Positions 31,199-39,467 of a stretch of 64,000 bases of DNA are shown in pieces. Position numbers and translations under genes: made by a program. Every line of letters starts with the position of its first letter. Within the stretch, counting starts at the first letter, position 1. The notes under the pieces were generated by a model that was given only the letters and a program-made list of their open reading frames with translations, was not told where the DNA came from and ran no database searches. Source of the stretch: Lachnospiraceae bacterium (lineage in GTDB: Bacteria > Bacillota > Clostridia > Oscillospirales > Ruminococcaceae); the NCBI GenBank assembly GCA_023664705.1, contig JAMPFE010000009.1, positions 46,479-110,478 of the forward strand. The letters run 5' to 3'.

Positions 31199-32253
31199 TA
31201 TAAGTCCTCCAACGTCTGCTGCCCGTCCTGCAGGATACCGAGATGACGGTAGGCGAGAGAAGTCGCGATGCGCCCGCGCGGAGTTTTCGCGACAAACCCG
31301 AGCTGCATAAGGTACGGCTCGCACACATCCTCGAGCGTGACAGCCTCCTCGTTCAGCGCCGAGGCGAGCGTGGAAAGCCCCACGGGACCGCCGTTGTAGC
31401 CCTTGATTATCATTTCGAGGAAACGCCTGTCGAGGCTGTCAAGCCCGAGCCGGTCTATTTCCAGCTTCTGTAAGGCGACGTCGGCTATTTCGCGCGTTAC
31501 CCTGCCGTTGCCGAGGACCTCCGCGAAGTCGCGGACGCGCTTCAGCAGCCTGTTCGCGATACGAGGAGTACCGCGAGAGCGCCGCGCTATCTCCATTGCG
31601 CCGTCCTTCATGCACGGGATGCCGAGTATCACGGCGGAGCGCTGCACGATATCGCAGAGCTGCTCGGGAGAGTACAGCTCCAAGCGCTGCACAACGCCGA
31701 AACGGTCACGGAGCGGCGCGGAGAGCTGCCCCGAACGCGTTGTGGCGCCGATTAGCGTGAATTTCGGCAGGTCGATGCGTATGGAGCGCGCCGCGGGACC
31801 GTTGCCCATGACGATGTCCAGCGCGTAGTCCTCCATTGCGGGGTAAAGAACCTCCTCGACCTGCCGCGAAAGGCGGTGTATCTCGTCGATGAACAGCACG
31901 TCGTTCGCCTGCAAATTCGTCAGAAGCGCGGCAAGATCGCCCGCCTTTTCGATAGCGGGACCCGACGTTATCCGTATATTGACGCCCATTTCGTTGGCGA
32001 TAATGCAGGACAGGGTGGTCTTTCCGAGACCCGGAGGTCCGTACAGCAGCACATGGTCGAGGCACTCGCCGCGCTTTTTCGCCGCCTCGATGTACACCGC
32101 CATATTCTCCTTTACCTTGTCCTGACCTATGTACTCGGCAAGGGTTTTCGGGCGCAGCGTAAGATCCGTTTCGCTGTCCGTTTCGTTAAACGACGGCTCG
32201 ACTATGCGCTCGTTGGCGTTAAAGTCAAACTCGCCGTCAGACATTTCAAGCAT
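31198..32253 (-). CDS. ruvB: Holliday junction DNA helicase RuvB
   Basis: 351-residue AAA+ motor of branch migration. LLYGPPGLGKTTLSCIIANE is Walker A, VLFIDEIHRLSRQVEE Walker B, and GATTRSGQLSAPLRDRFG the sensor and arginine-finger region; the C-terminal winged helix includes GYNGGPVGLSTLA and TPRGRIAT. N-terminal tail of about 30 residues is normal. Separated from ruvA by a TPR gene. Confidence 0.98.
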   Translation of the reverse strand: MLEMSDGEFDFNANERIVEPSFNETDSETDLTLRPKTLAEYIGQDKVKENMAVYIEAAKKRGECLDHVLLYGPPGLGKTTLSCIIANEMGVNIRITSGPAIEKAGDLAALLTNLQANDVLFIDEIHRLSRQVEEVLYPAMEDYALDIVMGNGPAARSIRIDLPKFTLIGATTRSGQLSAPLRDRFGVVQRLELYSPEQLCDIVQRSAVILGIPCMKDGAMEIARRSRGTPRIANRLLKRVRDFAEVLGNGRVTREIADVALQKLEIDRLGLDSLDRRFLEMIIKGYNGGPVGLSTLASALNEEAVTLEDVCEPYLMQLGFVAKTPRGRIATSLAYRHLGILQDGQQTLEDL

Positions 32254-32264
32254 ACCTATCTCCT

Positions 32265-33170
32265 TTAGCCGTTGTTCTCCCCGGCTTTTTCTATTCTTCT
32301 GTAGTACATGGTCGGCAGGTCGCCGCCCGAAAACTCCGTCTCGTGAAAGCTCAGCATGGCGTTTATGCGCTTGTTAAGCTCCTCGGGCTCCTTTATCCCG
32401 CAGAGCTGTGCCTTTTTGCACTCCTCCTCCGCCTTTTCGCGGTCGCCCTTCATCGCGTAATAATCGGCAAGCTCCGCATGGCAGAGAGGGTGGTTCTCGT
32501 TTATCCTGACGAGGTTCTGCAGCGTTTCAAACGCCTTTTCGTCCTCGCCGCGCACAAGCTGTATCTTCGCTATGCTGAAATACGAATAGCCGTTGTTGGG
32601 GTCGTAGCGGAGAGCCTGCTCAAAGCAGTACATCGCCTGATCGAGCTTTCCGTCCGCGAAATAGGCGTGTCCGAGCCGAGACTGCGCCTCGGGGTTGTCG
32701 GGCGAATATTCGACCGCCTTGCGGTAGCACCACAGCAGCTTGCTTTCGTTTTCCATTGCCTCGTACAGCCGTATCAGCCATTCTATGCAGAACATCTGGT
32801 TCTGCCGTATATCGGAATGCGCCAGCGACTTTTGAAGATACTCCTCCGCCTGAGGGTATTTTCCGCTCATTATCGCGTAGATGCCCTTGTAGGCGAGCTT
32901 TGCCGTCTCGTCGTGGCGCATTATCTTTATGCCGTCCTTGCCGAGAGCGCGGGCGGCGGCGTTTCTCTTATTGCGGCAGGGTATTACAAATTCCGTCAGC
33001 ACAAGCATTATCAGCGACAAAAACGCCGAAAAGCCGAACATACCGCCGAGCGTTATCAAAAACGGAACATCGTCGGGCACATACAGCAGCATTATCACAA
33101 CGCCCATAAAGCAGCCGATGATGAAAGACATCAGCCCCGTTAAAAATTTATTCCTGTCCTTATTATTCAT
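32265..33170 (-). CDS. Membrane-anchored TPR protein
   Basis: 301 residues: two N-terminal transmembrane helices (about residues 10-30 and 36-60) and then at least four tetratricopeptide repeats, e.g. AYKGIYAIMSGKYPQAEEYL, AQSRLGHAYFADGKLDQAMY and AELADYYAMKGDREKAEEEC. The helical repeats face the cytosol and likely act as a protein-binding scaffold. Inserted between ruvA and ruvB, but a role in recombination is not implied by sequence. Confidence 0.75.
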   Translation of the reverse strand: MNNKDRNKFLTGLMSFIIGCFMGVVIMLLYVPDDVPFLITLGGMFGFSAFLSLIMLVLTEFVIPCRNKRNAAARALGKDGIKIMRHDETAKLAYKGIYAIMSGKYPQAEEYLQKSLAHSDIRQNQMFCIEWLIRLYEAMENESKLLWCYRKAVEYSPDNPEAQSRLGHAYFADGKLDQAMYCFEQALRYDPNNGYSYFSIAKIQLVRGEDEKAFETLQNLVRINENHPLCHAELADYYAMKGDREKAEEECKKAQLCGIKEPEELNKRINAMLSFHETEFSGGDLPTMYYRRIEKAGENNG

Positions 33171-33202
33171 TATAACTCCTTTCCGTCAGAGTTTAATGCG
33201 GT

Positions 33203-33790
33203 TTATCCCAGATTTTTCAGTCCGAATTTGATGAGCTCCTCGACGCTCATGTTCGGATCCGCGCCCGAGAGCGCCGCGCCGCACTGCGCGGGATTGAAGC
33301 CGAGAGTTTGCAGCGCGGTCATAGCCTCGGCAACGGCGCTCACGCCCTGCACGGGAACGCCCGCGAGCTCCTCGGACGTGAACTTCTGCTCCTTGGCGAC
33401 ATTGTCCTTAAGCTCCATAACTATTCGCTGCGCTATCTTCGCGCCTATCCCGGGGGACTTCGTAAGCGTTTTGCTGTCGCCCGTCGCGATGCACAAGGCG
33501 AGCTTTGACGGCGTTATGTCCGACAAGATCGACAGCGCCGCCTTGGGACCCACGCCCGAAACGGTGATGAGCTGTCTGAAGCTGGCGAGCTCCGCGCTGT
33601 CCGCGAAGCCGAACAGGTCGAGCGAATTCTCCGTGACGTGGAGATATGTAAACAGCTTGACCTCGTTAAGCTCGCGTATTTTCGAGAGAGTGTTCATTGT
33701 CGTGCGGCAGGCGTAGCCCACTCCGCCGCACTCGATAACGGCAAGCCCCGCCTCCCAATGCGTGAGCTCGCCCCGTAAACTGTATATCAT
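33203..33790 (-). CDS. ruvA: Holliday junction DNA helicase RuvA
   Basis: 195 residues. N-terminal OB-fold (MIYSLRGELTHWEAGLAVIE with GVGYACRTT), two helix-hairpin-helix motifs (VSGVGPKAALSIL and SPGIGAKIAQRIVMELKD), and a flexible linker to the C-terminal RuvB-binding domain (AMTALQTLGFNPAQC). It tetramerises on Holliday junctions. It follows ruvC by 10 nt. Confidence 0.97.
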   Translation of the reverse strand: MIYSLRGELTHWEAGLAVIECGGVGYACRTTMNTLSKIRELNEVKLFTYLHVTENSLDLFGFADSAELASFRQLITVSGVGPKAALSILSDITPSKLALCIATGDSKTLTKSPGIGAKIAQRIVMELKDNVAKEQKFTSEELAGVPVQGVSAVAEAMTALQTLGFNPAQCGAALSGADPNMSVEELIKFGLKNLG

Positions 33791-33800
33791 TGCTTTGTCC

Positions 33801-34325
33801 TCACTTTTTGTTTAGCTGCCGAACCTCGTTCGCGCGCATTATTTCCGACATCTTGGAGCCGCCCGTATGCCCGTGGCATATCGCGATGGCAAGCGCGTCG
33901 GCGGTATCGTCGGGCTTCGGTATCTCCTTTAAGCGCAGGATATTTTTCGTCATTTCCTGCACCTGGCGCTTTTCGGCGCGCCCGTAGCCCGTCACGGCGA
34001 CCTTGACCTGCAAGGGAGTGTACTCGAATATCGGAACGCCTTTTTGAACGGCGGCGAGCATTATAACTCCGCGCGCCTGCGCGACGTCGATGCCCGTGGT
34101 GATGTTCGTGTTGAAGTACAGCTTCTCGATACTCATGCAGTCGGGCTTGAACATATCGAGCACGCTGCACATATCGCCGTAAATCTCCGCGAGCCGCCTG
34201 TCAAAGGGCGTTTCGGGGTCGGTGGTGACTGCGCCGTAGTTTATCACCTTAAAGCGCGTGTTGTTGAACTCCAGAACGCCGTAGCCGACGATCGCGTAGC
34301 CCGGGTCTATTCCGAGTATCCTCAT
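33801..34325 (-). CDS. ruvC: Crossover junction endodeoxyribonuclease RuvC
   Basis: 174-residue resolvase. MRILGIDPGYAIVGYGVLE carries the first catalytic Asp; IEKLYFNTNITTGIDVAQAR the catalytic Glu region; and DDTADALAIAICHGH the acidic pair. The ATG at 34325 overlaps the stop of the radical SAM gene (ATGA); a longer upstream frame is that gene's shadow. Length and motifs are normal. Confidence 0.96.
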   Translation of the reverse strand: MRILGIDPGYAIVGYGVLEFNNTRFKVINYGAVTTDPETPFDRRLAEIYGDMCSVLDMFKPDCMSIEKLYFNTNITTGIDVAQARGVIMLAAVQKGVPIFEYTPLQVKVAVTGYGRAEKRQVQEMTKNILRLKEIPKPDDTADALAIAICHGHTGGSKMSEIMRANEVRQLNKK

Positions 34326-34939
34326 GTGTAGCTCTCGTTGTCGGAGACGTAGGAGCGCACTCTGAGCGGTATTCCGAGCCTGTCCGCGAGACTTTGACAC
34401 TCGGAGATCTCCTCGGGGCTTATGACGCTCACCACGGTAAAGCCCGTTTTAATGCCCATTTCCTTCATTTTTACGGCAAAATCGAGCATAGCGTCGAACG
34501 CGGGCTCGCCGAAGGACGGCTTTGTGACCTCGTTGTAGCGCGCGGCATTCGGGGCGTTGAGGCTTATCGAAAAGCTGTCGACCAAGCCCTTGAAACGGCT
34601 CAAGTCGAAGTCCTTGTGAATGAGCTTGAGCAAGCCGTTGGTGTTCACGCGTATGGACATATCGGAATTTGCCTTGATGTACTCGGCGACCCGCAACAGC
34701 ATATCCGCGCGGACGCAGGGCTCGCCGTAGCCGCAGAAAACGGCGTCCGTTATCCCCGTTTTATCGAATTTGTCAAAAGCCGCGCATATCTCCTCGAACG
34801 AGGGCTCGTGCTCCAGCCAGAGACTGTCGTTGCCCTTTATGCTGTCGGCGTTTTTCCGCAGGCAGAACACGCAGTCGCACGGGCAGCCGTTCGTGATATT
34901 GATATACATTTTTCCCTCAAATTTGTAAAAAATTGTCAT
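34322..34939 (-). CDS. TatD-associated type radical SAM protein
   Basis: 205 residues. CPCDCVFC gives the CxxxCxxC cluster motif of radical SAM enzymes, and the N-terminus (MTIFYKFEGKMYINITN, LWLEHEPSFEE) matches the family annotated as TatD-linked radical SAM proteins (TIGR04038). No tatD gene is adjacent; instead it is the first gene of the ruvCAB operon. Substrate unknown. Start ATG 34939 with GGGGTG upstream is preferred over an earlier in-frame ATG. Confidence 0.82.
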   Translation of the reverse strand: MTIFYKFEGKMYINITNGCPCDCVFCLRKNADSIKGNDSLWLEHEPSFEEICAAFDKFDKTGITDAVFCGYGEPCVRADMLLRVAEYIKANSDMSIRVNTNGLLKLIHKDFDLSRFKGLVDSFSISLNAPNAARYNEVTKPSFGEPAFDAMLDFAVKMKEMGIKTGFTVVSVISPEEISECQSLADRLGIPLRVRSYVSDNESYT

Positions 34940-34976
34940 TAAAGACACCCCTTGTAAAAAAATCATACACTATTTT

Positions 34977-35005
34977 ATTATAGCACCATTCCCCGTAAAA
35001 GTCAA
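34977..35005 (-). promoter_or_regulatory. Sigma-A promoter for the radical SAM-ruvCAB operon
   Basis: Minus-strand TTGACT (35000-35005), 17-bp spacer, TATAAT (34977-34982). Confidence 0.78.
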
Positions 35006-35031
35006 CATAATTATTGCATAAAAAGGGCAAA

Positions 35032-35062
35032 AAAACGGGACGGAGCTTTACCCTGTCCCGTT
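35032..35062 (-). terminator. Terminator after DHH phosphoesterase gene
   Basis: On the minus strand, stem AACGGGACAGG / CCGTCCCGTT (one internal mismatch) followed by seven T. Confidence 0.8.
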
Positions 35063-35067
35063 GATAG

Positions 35068-36093
35068 TCAACCTTCGACGTCCTTCATCGGCATTATCCT
35101 CGCCGCGAGACCCGTTCTGGGCGTTTTGTTTATCACGTTCAGAAACAGATCCTGTATGACCTTGTCCACGTCTATGCTTATGCTCAGTACCTTGCTCTCC
35201 TCGGCAAAGCCGCCCGCCATGGAGCGGTGCCCGCCGCCCGTGCCGAGACCCGCGAGCGCCTCCGAGACTATCTGCCCCGCGTCGAGCTCGTCGAACTCGC
35301 TGCGCACGGAGAATTTAAAGCCGTTGCCGCGGCGCGTGTACACTATCGCGAAATTCACCGCGTCGATGTCGAGAACAAAGTCCGAAACGGTCGCGATGAA
35401 CGCGTCCGCGCAGTTGAAATTCAGAAACGCGAACGCCACGCCGTCGAATATCTCTATCTTCCGCATGCTGTCCGCAAAGGCGTTCAGCTCGTCGTAATGT
35501 ATCTCGCCCGACTGGAAATAGCGTATCTGCTGGGCGTTGCTCTTGGGGAAGAGATACGCGTATATCTCAACGTCAAGCTGTGTAACGCCGCGCGTGAAAT
35601 CGCGCGTGTCGCATTTCAGACCGTACAGCAGCGCCGTCGCGACGCTCTCGGGCATATCGATATCGTACTGACGGTAGTAATCGGCGATTATCGTCGCGCA
35701 GCTCCCGACTATCCGTATATCCTTATACTTGTAGTCGTCGACCTCGCAGAAAACGGGGTGATGGTCTATGCACGCCACCTCGTCGCCGATAAGATCCCGG
35801 ATGTTGGCGTTGCCCTTCTGGCTGTCGACCGTGATGATGTAATCCTCGGGAGCCATATCCTCCAGATCCTCGTCCGTCGTCATCTCGATGCCGAATTCGG
35901 CGATCATATTCGCCGTCGCCGTGCGCTCGACGCAGCCGTGGTGACAGATAATGGTTTTTATGTTAAAATTCTCAAGCAGCACCTGCAGACCGAACGCGCT
36001 TGCTATCGCGTCGGGGTCGGGGAAGTTATGCGTCTGTATAAACACGCGTCTCCCCTTGAGCAGGTCAACGAGTTCGCTTAATTTCGGGATCAT
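35068..36093 (-). CDS. DHH-family phosphoesterase (NrnA-like)
   Basis: 341 residues with the DHH metal sites: THNFPDPDAIASAF (motif I), TVDSQKGNANIRD, CIDHHPVF (DHH) and the DHHA1 substrate loop GTGGGHRSMAGGF. This layout is that of nano-RNases and pAp or cyclic dinucleotide phosphodiesterases (NrnA/RecJ-like). Single-gene unit: promoter at 36322-36350, hairpin element in its leader, terminator downstream. AAAGGAG ribosome site. Confidence 0.86.
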   Translation of the reverse strand: MIPKLSELVDLLKGRRVFIQTHNFPDPDAIASAFGLQVLLENFNIKTIICHHGCVERTATANMIAEFGIEMTTDEDLEDMAPEDYIITVDSQKGNANIRDLIGDEVACIDHHPVFCEVDDYKYKDIRIVGSCATIIADYYRQYDIDMPESVATALLYGLKCDTRDFTRGVTQLDVEIYAYLFPKSNAQQIRYFQSGEIHYDELNAFADSMRKIEIFDGVAFAFLNFNCADAFIATVSDFVLDIDAVNFAIVYTRRGNGFKFSVRSEFDELDAGQIVSEALAGLGTGGGHRSMAGGFAEESKVLSISIDVDKVIQDLFLNVINKTPRTGLAARIMPMKDVEG

Positions 36094-36138
36094 TCAAAGC
36101 GGCTCCTTTAAAAACAAATCAAGAGCGTGTAACCTTTT

Positions 36139-36301
36139 AGAGTCTGTTCAGCACCTCTTCGCACACGTCTTTTCGGCAAATTTTGCCGATTACTGCGTCA
36201 AAACTCCTTGGAATACATACAGTATTCCTGCGTCGTTTTTCCTTGTTCTCGGCAAAATTATGCTCGAAAATCCGCGCACGCCGAGATACTGAACAGGCTC
36301 T
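36139..36301. mobile_element. MITE-like element with 15-bp terminal inverted repeats and central hairpin
   Basis: Termini AGAGTCTGTTCAGCA (36139-36153) and TACTGAACAGGCTCT (36287-36301) are inverted repeats matching at 13 of 15 positions. A perfect hairpin GGAATAC/GTATTCC at 36210-36228 lies exactly at the centre, and CGGCAAA-type motifs are placed near-symmetrically, so the whole 163-bp element could fold as one imperfect hairpin. The 68-codon frame across it is not convincing as a gene. It sits in the leader of the DHH gene. Confidence 0.6.
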
Positions 36302-36321
36302 TACACCACACCTGTGCTTAT

Positions 36322-36350
36322 ATTTTAACATATTTTTCAACATTATTCAA
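36322..36350 (-). promoter_or_regulatory. Sigma-A promoter for the DHH gene
   Basis: Minus-strand TTGAAT (36345-36350), 17-bp spacer, TAAAAT (36322-36327). The transcript would include the hairpin element 36139-36301. Confidence 0.5.
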
Positions 36351-36476
36351 TAGGAAAAAAGGAATGTTGTTTCGTAATTTTCCACAAAGGTTTTTTAACA
36401 TTTTAGGCAAAAAGCCGACACAATTTCAAAAGAGCCTTATTTTCCCTTAAAAAGCTCCGCAATTTAACTTAAATAA

Positions 36477-36498
36477 TGTTAACGTATTAACTTATAAT
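36477..36498 (+). promoter_or_regulatory. Promoter -10 with overlapping Rex-like palindrome, pdaA-like gene
   Basis: TATAAT at 36493-36498 precedes the deacetylase start by about 35 nt. Immediately upstream TGTTAACGTATTAAC (36477-36491) resembles the Rex operator found before adhE. No good -35 box was seen. Confidence 0.45.
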
Positions 36499-36532
36499 AA
36501 TCACATAATTAAACCGAAAGGGAATGATGAGA

Positions 36533-37300
36533 ATGAAAAAGACGATATCGGCGCTGCTCGCCGCGGCTCTGCTCGGGAGCACGGCATACGCCGCTGCCGA
36601 ACACGGCGAGCTTTATCAATACGATAACGATAAGGTAGCCTACGGAATGGGCGTGGAGGTCGACAGCGGCAACCGCCCCGTCGGCGCCATTGCCGCGGAA
36701 CGCGAATACGGCGATATGGGCGCACTCTTTATCGGGGAGGCTGCCAAAAAGCGGCTCTGGCTGACGTTCGACGAGGGCTATGAAAACGGTTACACAGCGC
36801 GGATACTGGATACCCTCAAGGCGAAGAACGTCCGCGCCGTATTCTTCGTCACTTACGATTACGCCTCGAAGAACCCGGGGCTGATACAGCGCATGATAGA
36901 CGAGGGACACACAGTCGGGAACCACACGTATTCCCACCCGTCGCTGCCCGAATGTACCGTCGAGGAGCTGTATACGGAGCTTGAGCTGCTGCATAAATAT
37001 ATCAAGGAGCAGTTCAACTACGATATGTATGTGATGCGCCCGCCCAAGGGCGAATTTTCGGAGCGCGTGCTCGCCTGCGCCAAGTCTCTCGGCTATACGA
37101 CCGTGCTCTGGAGCTTTGCCTACAAGGATTGGGAGACGGACAACCAGCCCTCAACCGCCGAGGCATACGACAAAATAACCTCCAAGACGCATAACGGCGC
37201 GGTTTATCTGCTGCACGCCGTAAGCGAGACGAACACGAACGTTCTGGCGAGCGTTATCGACTACTGGCACGAAAACGGCTATATTATCACGCCCATGTAA
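36533..37300 (+). CDS. pdaA: Polysaccharide deacetylase, PdaA-like
   Basis: Predicted secreted N-deacetylase acting on peptidoglycan; in Bacillus PdaA converts muramic acid toward the delta-lactam of spore cortex. A signal peptide (KKTISALLAAALLGSTAYAAA) is followed by the NodB domain: LTFDEGYENGYT, NHTYSHPS metal histidines and MRPPKGEFSERV. The YENGYT and RPPxGxFSER segments are specific to the PdaA group. Three possible ATGs (36524, 36527, 36533) exist; 36533 has the best spacing to GAAAGGG. Convergent with the binding-protein gene. Confidence 0.88.
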   Translation: MKKTISALLAAALLGSTAYAAAEHGELYQYDNDKVAYGMGVEVDSGNRPVGAIAAEREYGDMGALFIGEAAKKRLWLTFDEGYENGYTARILDTLKAKNVRAVFFVTYDYASKNPGLIQRMIDEGHTVGNHTYSHPSLPECTVEELYTELELLHKYIKEQFNYDMYVMRPPKGEFSERVLACAKSLGYTTVLWSFAYKDWETDNQPSTAEAYDKITSKTHNGAVYLLHAVSETNTNVLASVIDYWHENGYIITPM

Positions 37301-37304
37301 CGCG

Positions 37305-37334
37305 AAAGGCGGGAGGTTCCTCCCGCCTTTTTGC
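37305..37334. terminator. Bidirectional terminator between convergent genes
   Basis: Perfect 12-bp stem AAAGGCGGGAGG / CCTCCCGCCTTT with a T tail on the plus strand. Confidence 0.9.
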
Positions 37335-37338
37335 GTTA

Positions 37339-38310
37339 TCAATAGTATTCGCCCGTATCCTCGGCGGTCTCCTCCGTATCGTCCGTCTCGGGAGCGCTCG
37401 CGGCAAGGCTCGCGAACACCTCCGCGGTTCGCGCCGTCGGGCGCTCAAAGCAGCGCGAATTTACGAAACGCAGCTCCGCGCCGTCGTAAAGGAACTCGGA
37501 AAGTTGCTCGTTATCGTAAATATCGTCCTCGTCGAGGGTATCGTCGGCGATAAGGAGCATCGGCGTTTCGCAGTCCAGCTCCTCCGCGGAGATATAGCCG
37601 CCGTCCGTGCAATTGTTTTCCCCCGAAATGCTCAGAACGGCGCTTTCAAAGGTGTCCTCGCCCGCTATCGTCAGCTTTTCGGTAACGTACACGAACGTGT
37701 ACGGCTCGACGCTCCGAGCCGCCTTTTCCAGAGCGGAGCGCGCGTCCTTGCCCGCTTGGAGAGCCTTGGAAACGTCCTTTTGGCTGTCGGTCAGCTCCTT
37801 TCCGTAGAACGCCGAGGCTATCTCCTTGTACATCGCGGAATAGCCCTCCATGTTAACGGGCATATCGGCGGTCAGCACGGCGATGCCCGCCCTGTCGAGC
37901 GTATAAGCCTCGCGCTCCGAAAGCTCCGACAGCGTGAAAACCGCGTCGGGGCGAAGAGCTATTATGGCGTTTATATCGGGGTTTTCGGTGCTGCCGACCT
38001 GCGGCAGAGACAGCCCCTCGGGATAATCGCAGTAGCCGCTCACGCCCACGAGAGTGCCTTGAAAGCCGAGCTCGCAGATTATCTCGGTCGCGGCGGGCGA
38101 CAAGCTGACGGCTCTTTCGACCGCCTTTTCAAGCCTTACTCCGCACACTGTGACGGGAAACGGGAGCTTTTCGGGCTCCGAAATATCCCCTCCCGAAACG
38201 ACTATCTCGGAGGGCGTCGAGCTCTCCTCCTCTTCCTCCCTGTCGCAGCCCGTAAGCAAAAGAGAGCCGCAAACGACCGCAATAAGCGATATTTTCAGAA
38301 ATTTGTTCAT
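37339..38310 (-). CDS. Iron-siderophore/cobalamin-type ABC substrate-binding lipoprotein
   Basis: 323 residues. A lipoprotein signal (MNKFLKISLIAVVCGSLLLTGC, lipidated Cys22) is followed by an acidic linker and a class III periplasmic-binding fold: RAVSLSPAATEIICELGF and NAIIALRPDAVFTL are typical of BtuF/FepB-like proteins. No permease or ATPase gene is near, so it is an orphan component here. ATG 38310 with GGAG upstream; it begins 2 nt after the DUF815 stop. Confidence 0.82.
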   Translation of the reverse strand: MNKFLKISLIAVVCGSLLLTGCDREEEEESSTPSEIVVSGGDISEPEKLPFPVTVCGVRLEKAVERAVSLSPAATEIICELGFQGTLVGVSGYCDYPEGLSLPQVGSTENPDINAIIALRPDAVFTLSELSEREAYTLDRAGIAVLTADMPVNMEGYSAMYKEIASAFYGKELTDSQKDVSKALQAGKDARSALEKAARSVEPYTFVYVTEKLTIAGEDTFESAVLSISGENNCTDGGYISAEELDCETPMLLIADDTLDEDDIYDNEQLSEFLYDGAELRFVNSRCFERPTARTAEVFASLAASAPETDDTEETAEDTGEYY

Positions 38311-38312
38311 AA

Positions 38313-39467
38313 TCAATACTCCAGATCAAGTGAAATTCTTCCGTCAAGCCAGTCGATAAACTGCCGCGCCGTTCTCGGGGAGCGCCCTCCGTTGCGCAGA
38401 GCGAAGCGCTCCGCAGCGACCTCAAGCCGCTCTGCGGGAACGTCGAGACCCTTATCGGCGGCGAGCTTTTGCACGATGTCGAGATAAACCTGCTTGTCGG
38501 GCTTCATAAACGTGATAAACAAGCCGAACCTGTCTGCGAGCGACATGCTCTCGTCTATCGCGTCCGCGCCCGAGATCTCGCGCTCCGCCGCCGTTTCGCG
38601 GACTATCTTGCGGCGGTTGGTGGTCGCGTAGATGAGGATATTGTCGGGCTTTGCCGAGACAGAGCCGTCCAGAGCAGCCTTAAGTATGCCGAAACGGTCG
38701 TCGTTTTCGGCGAACGCAAGGTCGTCTATCGTGATGATAAAGCGCAGCGGCACGTCCCCGAGCCTTCGGAACAGCTCGGGCAGCAGCGCCACGTTGCTCT
38801 TGGAGACCTCCACCATACGGAGCTCGCCGTACTCGTTGAGGATAGCCTTGACGGTGCTGGATTTGCCCGTTCCGCGCTCGCCGTAAAGGAGAACGTTCTG
38901 TGCGGGCTTTCCGCGCAGAAAGCAGAGCGTGTTGTCGACGACCTGCTGCCGCTGAGCCTCGTAGTTTTTGAGGTCGGTAAGGCGTATCTTGTCCGTGTGT
39001 TCTATTGGGCGCAGCTCGCCGTCAAACGTGAACGCCTTGTATTTCGCGAACATACCGCTGCCGTGAGTTCTCACGAAATTGAGGAAATACTCCGCGTCGT
39101 AGTTGAATTCCCCGCACTCGTAGTCGGGCATTTCCCGCAAAAACGGTTTCTCGCCGTCGCCGTCGATAAATTCCTTCAGCTCGCGGGCGGTCGTGTTCGC
39201 AAGCTCGCGGATTATCCCCAGATCGTACTCCACCGCCTTCAGGCGCGCGGGAGTGGGCTCCTTCGCGCATTTCACGACCAGCGGGCTCTCGGAAAAGACG
39301 AGCAGGTCTCGGAGCGCCTCGGAAAGCGTTTTTCCGCTTGTCAGCAGCAGGTTCGCCAGCTCGGGATAATAATTCTGCCCGCCGCCTATCCAATAAAAAT
39401 AATTTATGAGCTTGGTATCGGTTATATCAAACGCGCAGAAAGTGTCCAGCTTATCACAGTTTATCAT
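38313..39467 (-). CDS. DUF815 AAA-type ATPase
   Basis: 384 residues. The C-terminal half is an AAA domain: Walker A LLYGERGTGKSSTVKAILNE, Walker B FIITIDDLAFAEND, sensor ILIYATTNRRKI and arginine region SLADRFG. The N-terminal half matches DUF815 proteins, widespread in Firmicutes and without known function. Overlaps dusB by an ATGA junction and precedes the lipoprotein gene. The AAA domain suggests ATP-dependent remodelling. Confidence 0.85.
   Translation of the reverse strand: MINCDKLDTFCAFDITDTKLINYFYWIGGGQNYYPELANLLLTSGKTLSEALRDLLVFSESPLVVKCAKEPTPARLKAVEYDLGIIRELANTTARELKEFIDGDGEKPFLREMPDYECGEFNYDAEYFLNFVRTHGSGMFAKYKAFTFDGELRPIEHTDKIRLTDLKNYEAQRQQVVDNTLCFLRGKPAQNVLLYGERGTGKSSTVKAILNEYGELRMVEVSKSNVALLPELFRRLGDVPLRFIITIDDLAFAENDDRFGILKAALDGSVSAKPDNILIYATTNRRKIVRETAAEREISGADAIDESMSLADRFGLFITFMKPDKQVYLDIVQKLAADKGLDVPAERLEVAAERFALRNGGRSPRTARQFIDWLDGRISLDLEY

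Noticed and set aside
36137..36343. 68-codon frame on the minus strand across the hairpin element
   Set aside because: It coincides with the inverted-repeat element, has no ribosome site and its composition follows the palindrome.
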